DNA from: Acidipropionibacterium sp.
GTDB taxonomy: Bacteria > Actinomycetota > Actinomycetes > Propionibacteriales > Propionibacteriaceae
DNA length: 64,000 nucleotides
Direction of reading: 5' to 3'
Assembly (NCBI GenBank): GCA_022647765.1
Contig: JALCLH010000004.1
Location: forward strand, 248,001 to 312,000
Position numbers and translations under genes: made by a program. This document shows positions 63,609 to 64,000 of this stretch, one piece after another (within the stretch, counting starts at the first letter, position 1; each line of letters begins with the position of its first letter). Under the pieces are notes generated by a model that was not told the origin of the DNA, ran no database searches, and was given only the letters and a program-made list of their open reading frames with translations.

Positions 63609-64000
63609 GCTGTGCGGCGAACTCCTGGTGACTGCGGGCCTTGTGGCCCCGACCGGCGCCACGGCGTCGTCGACAGGGCGAGGCTGCCGCGCTCGATCCT
63701 CAGCACGGTGCGCTGGCTGAGCAGTCTCCATTTCGGCGACTCGGGCCCCTGGGAGGAGATCCGCACCGAACGGCCCTCGGGCCCCTCGCCGGCCAGGAAG
63801 TGCAGGTCGTAGTAGCCCTCCGGACGGTCCGGAACCAGTTCCGGGAAAGCGAGGCTGAAGGCGTAGAAGGCCTCCTCGGTGCCAAGCATGCAGTCCAGCG
63901 CCCATACCCGCCCCTCCGGAACCAGCGCGAGGATGGTGCGCGCGGCGTCCAGAATGGCGTCCGACCAGGTCAGCCCGCGGTCGTGGTTGCGCAGTACCAG
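63595..64000 (-). CDS. Unrecognised protein, 5' end outside the window, one frameshift
   Basis: Partial frame entering from the right edge (NHDRGLTWSDAILDAARTIL, then CMLGTEEAFYAFSLAFPELV, YYDLHFLAGEGPEG and WRLLSQRTVLRIERGSL). No family is recognised. Near 63647-63650 a run of four C appears one base too long. Correction gives RRSGHKARSHQEFAAQRSYP and a stop at 63595; uncorrected, the frame continues through the tandem repeats as a low-complexity tail. It is convergent with uppS. Confidence 0.6.

Overview
The window is very GC-rich, with short intergenic gaps, frequent GTG starts and many ATGA/GTGA stop-start overlaps. Gene content is that of a high-GC actinobacterium: glyS next to zur, recO next to uppS, dusB/dgt/dnaG in proximity, PdxST, NrtR-nadABC, a three-gene succinate dehydrogenase and trehalose-phosphate synthase. 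The gene set and insertion sequences suggest a member of the Propionibacteriaceae, possibly Acidipropionibacterium. That assignment is recollection, not a search result.

Layout. 1-3901: a two-component system (partial response regulator and histidine kinase) co-oriented with a MacB-like ABC permease/ATPase pair. 4223-9817: a sugar-porter MFS protein, an NAD-binding epimerase-like protein, a DJ-1/PfpI gene split by an ISAs1-family insertion sequence (6965-8287, 10-bp target duplication), and a FUSC-like membrane protein. 9894-13846: a large lipoprotein with SH3b repeats and a CHAP domain, a DNA-3-methyladenine glycosylase and a small membrane protein. 13834-19349: lysG/lysE, pdxT-pdxS with divergent pdxR, and cysK. 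20000-24813: a four-gene Opp-type ABC importer with two permeases fused in one protein. It sits behind a Fur/Zur-type palindrome and probably has a leaderless mRNA; a Zur-like regulator lies at 59330. 24843-30365: an AbiE-type toxin-antitoxin pair, then a Pnkp/Hen1 RNA-repair cassette. 30467-37378: otsA, an ABC-F protein, a small acetyltransferase, a sigma-like factor, an orphan CdiA-CT-like nuclease, an MFS protein and a lone XRE regulator. 37540-41390: a mosaic accessory stretch holding tRNA-Asn, a degenerate tRNA-Asn copy exactly 3.0 kb away, an IS1380-family element splitting a small gene, and a lower-GC secreted or anchored protein. 41391-64000: mostly core genes: a DUF222/HNH protein, dnaG, fetB-like, dgt, dusB, sdhCAB, nrtR-nadABC, glyS, zur, a second DUF222/HNH protein, recO, uppS and a partial gene.

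How genes work together. NrtR and its 23-bp palindrome probably control de novo NAD synthesis. PdxR probably controls PLP synthesis. LysG with LysE forms a lysine/arginine export circuit. Zur plus the palindrome at 19983 suggests zinc-responsive expression of a putative metallophore or metal-complex importer. Pnkp and Hen1 repair and 3'-methylate cleaved RNA, and they lie beside AbiE and near a putative RNase toxin.

Data-quality warning. About seventeen single-base indels interrupt otherwise well-conserved genes, including glyS, recO and sdhA, most of them in G or C runs. The likeliest explanation is consensus errors in the underlying assembly. These genes are therefore annotated as one CDS with the shift position given.
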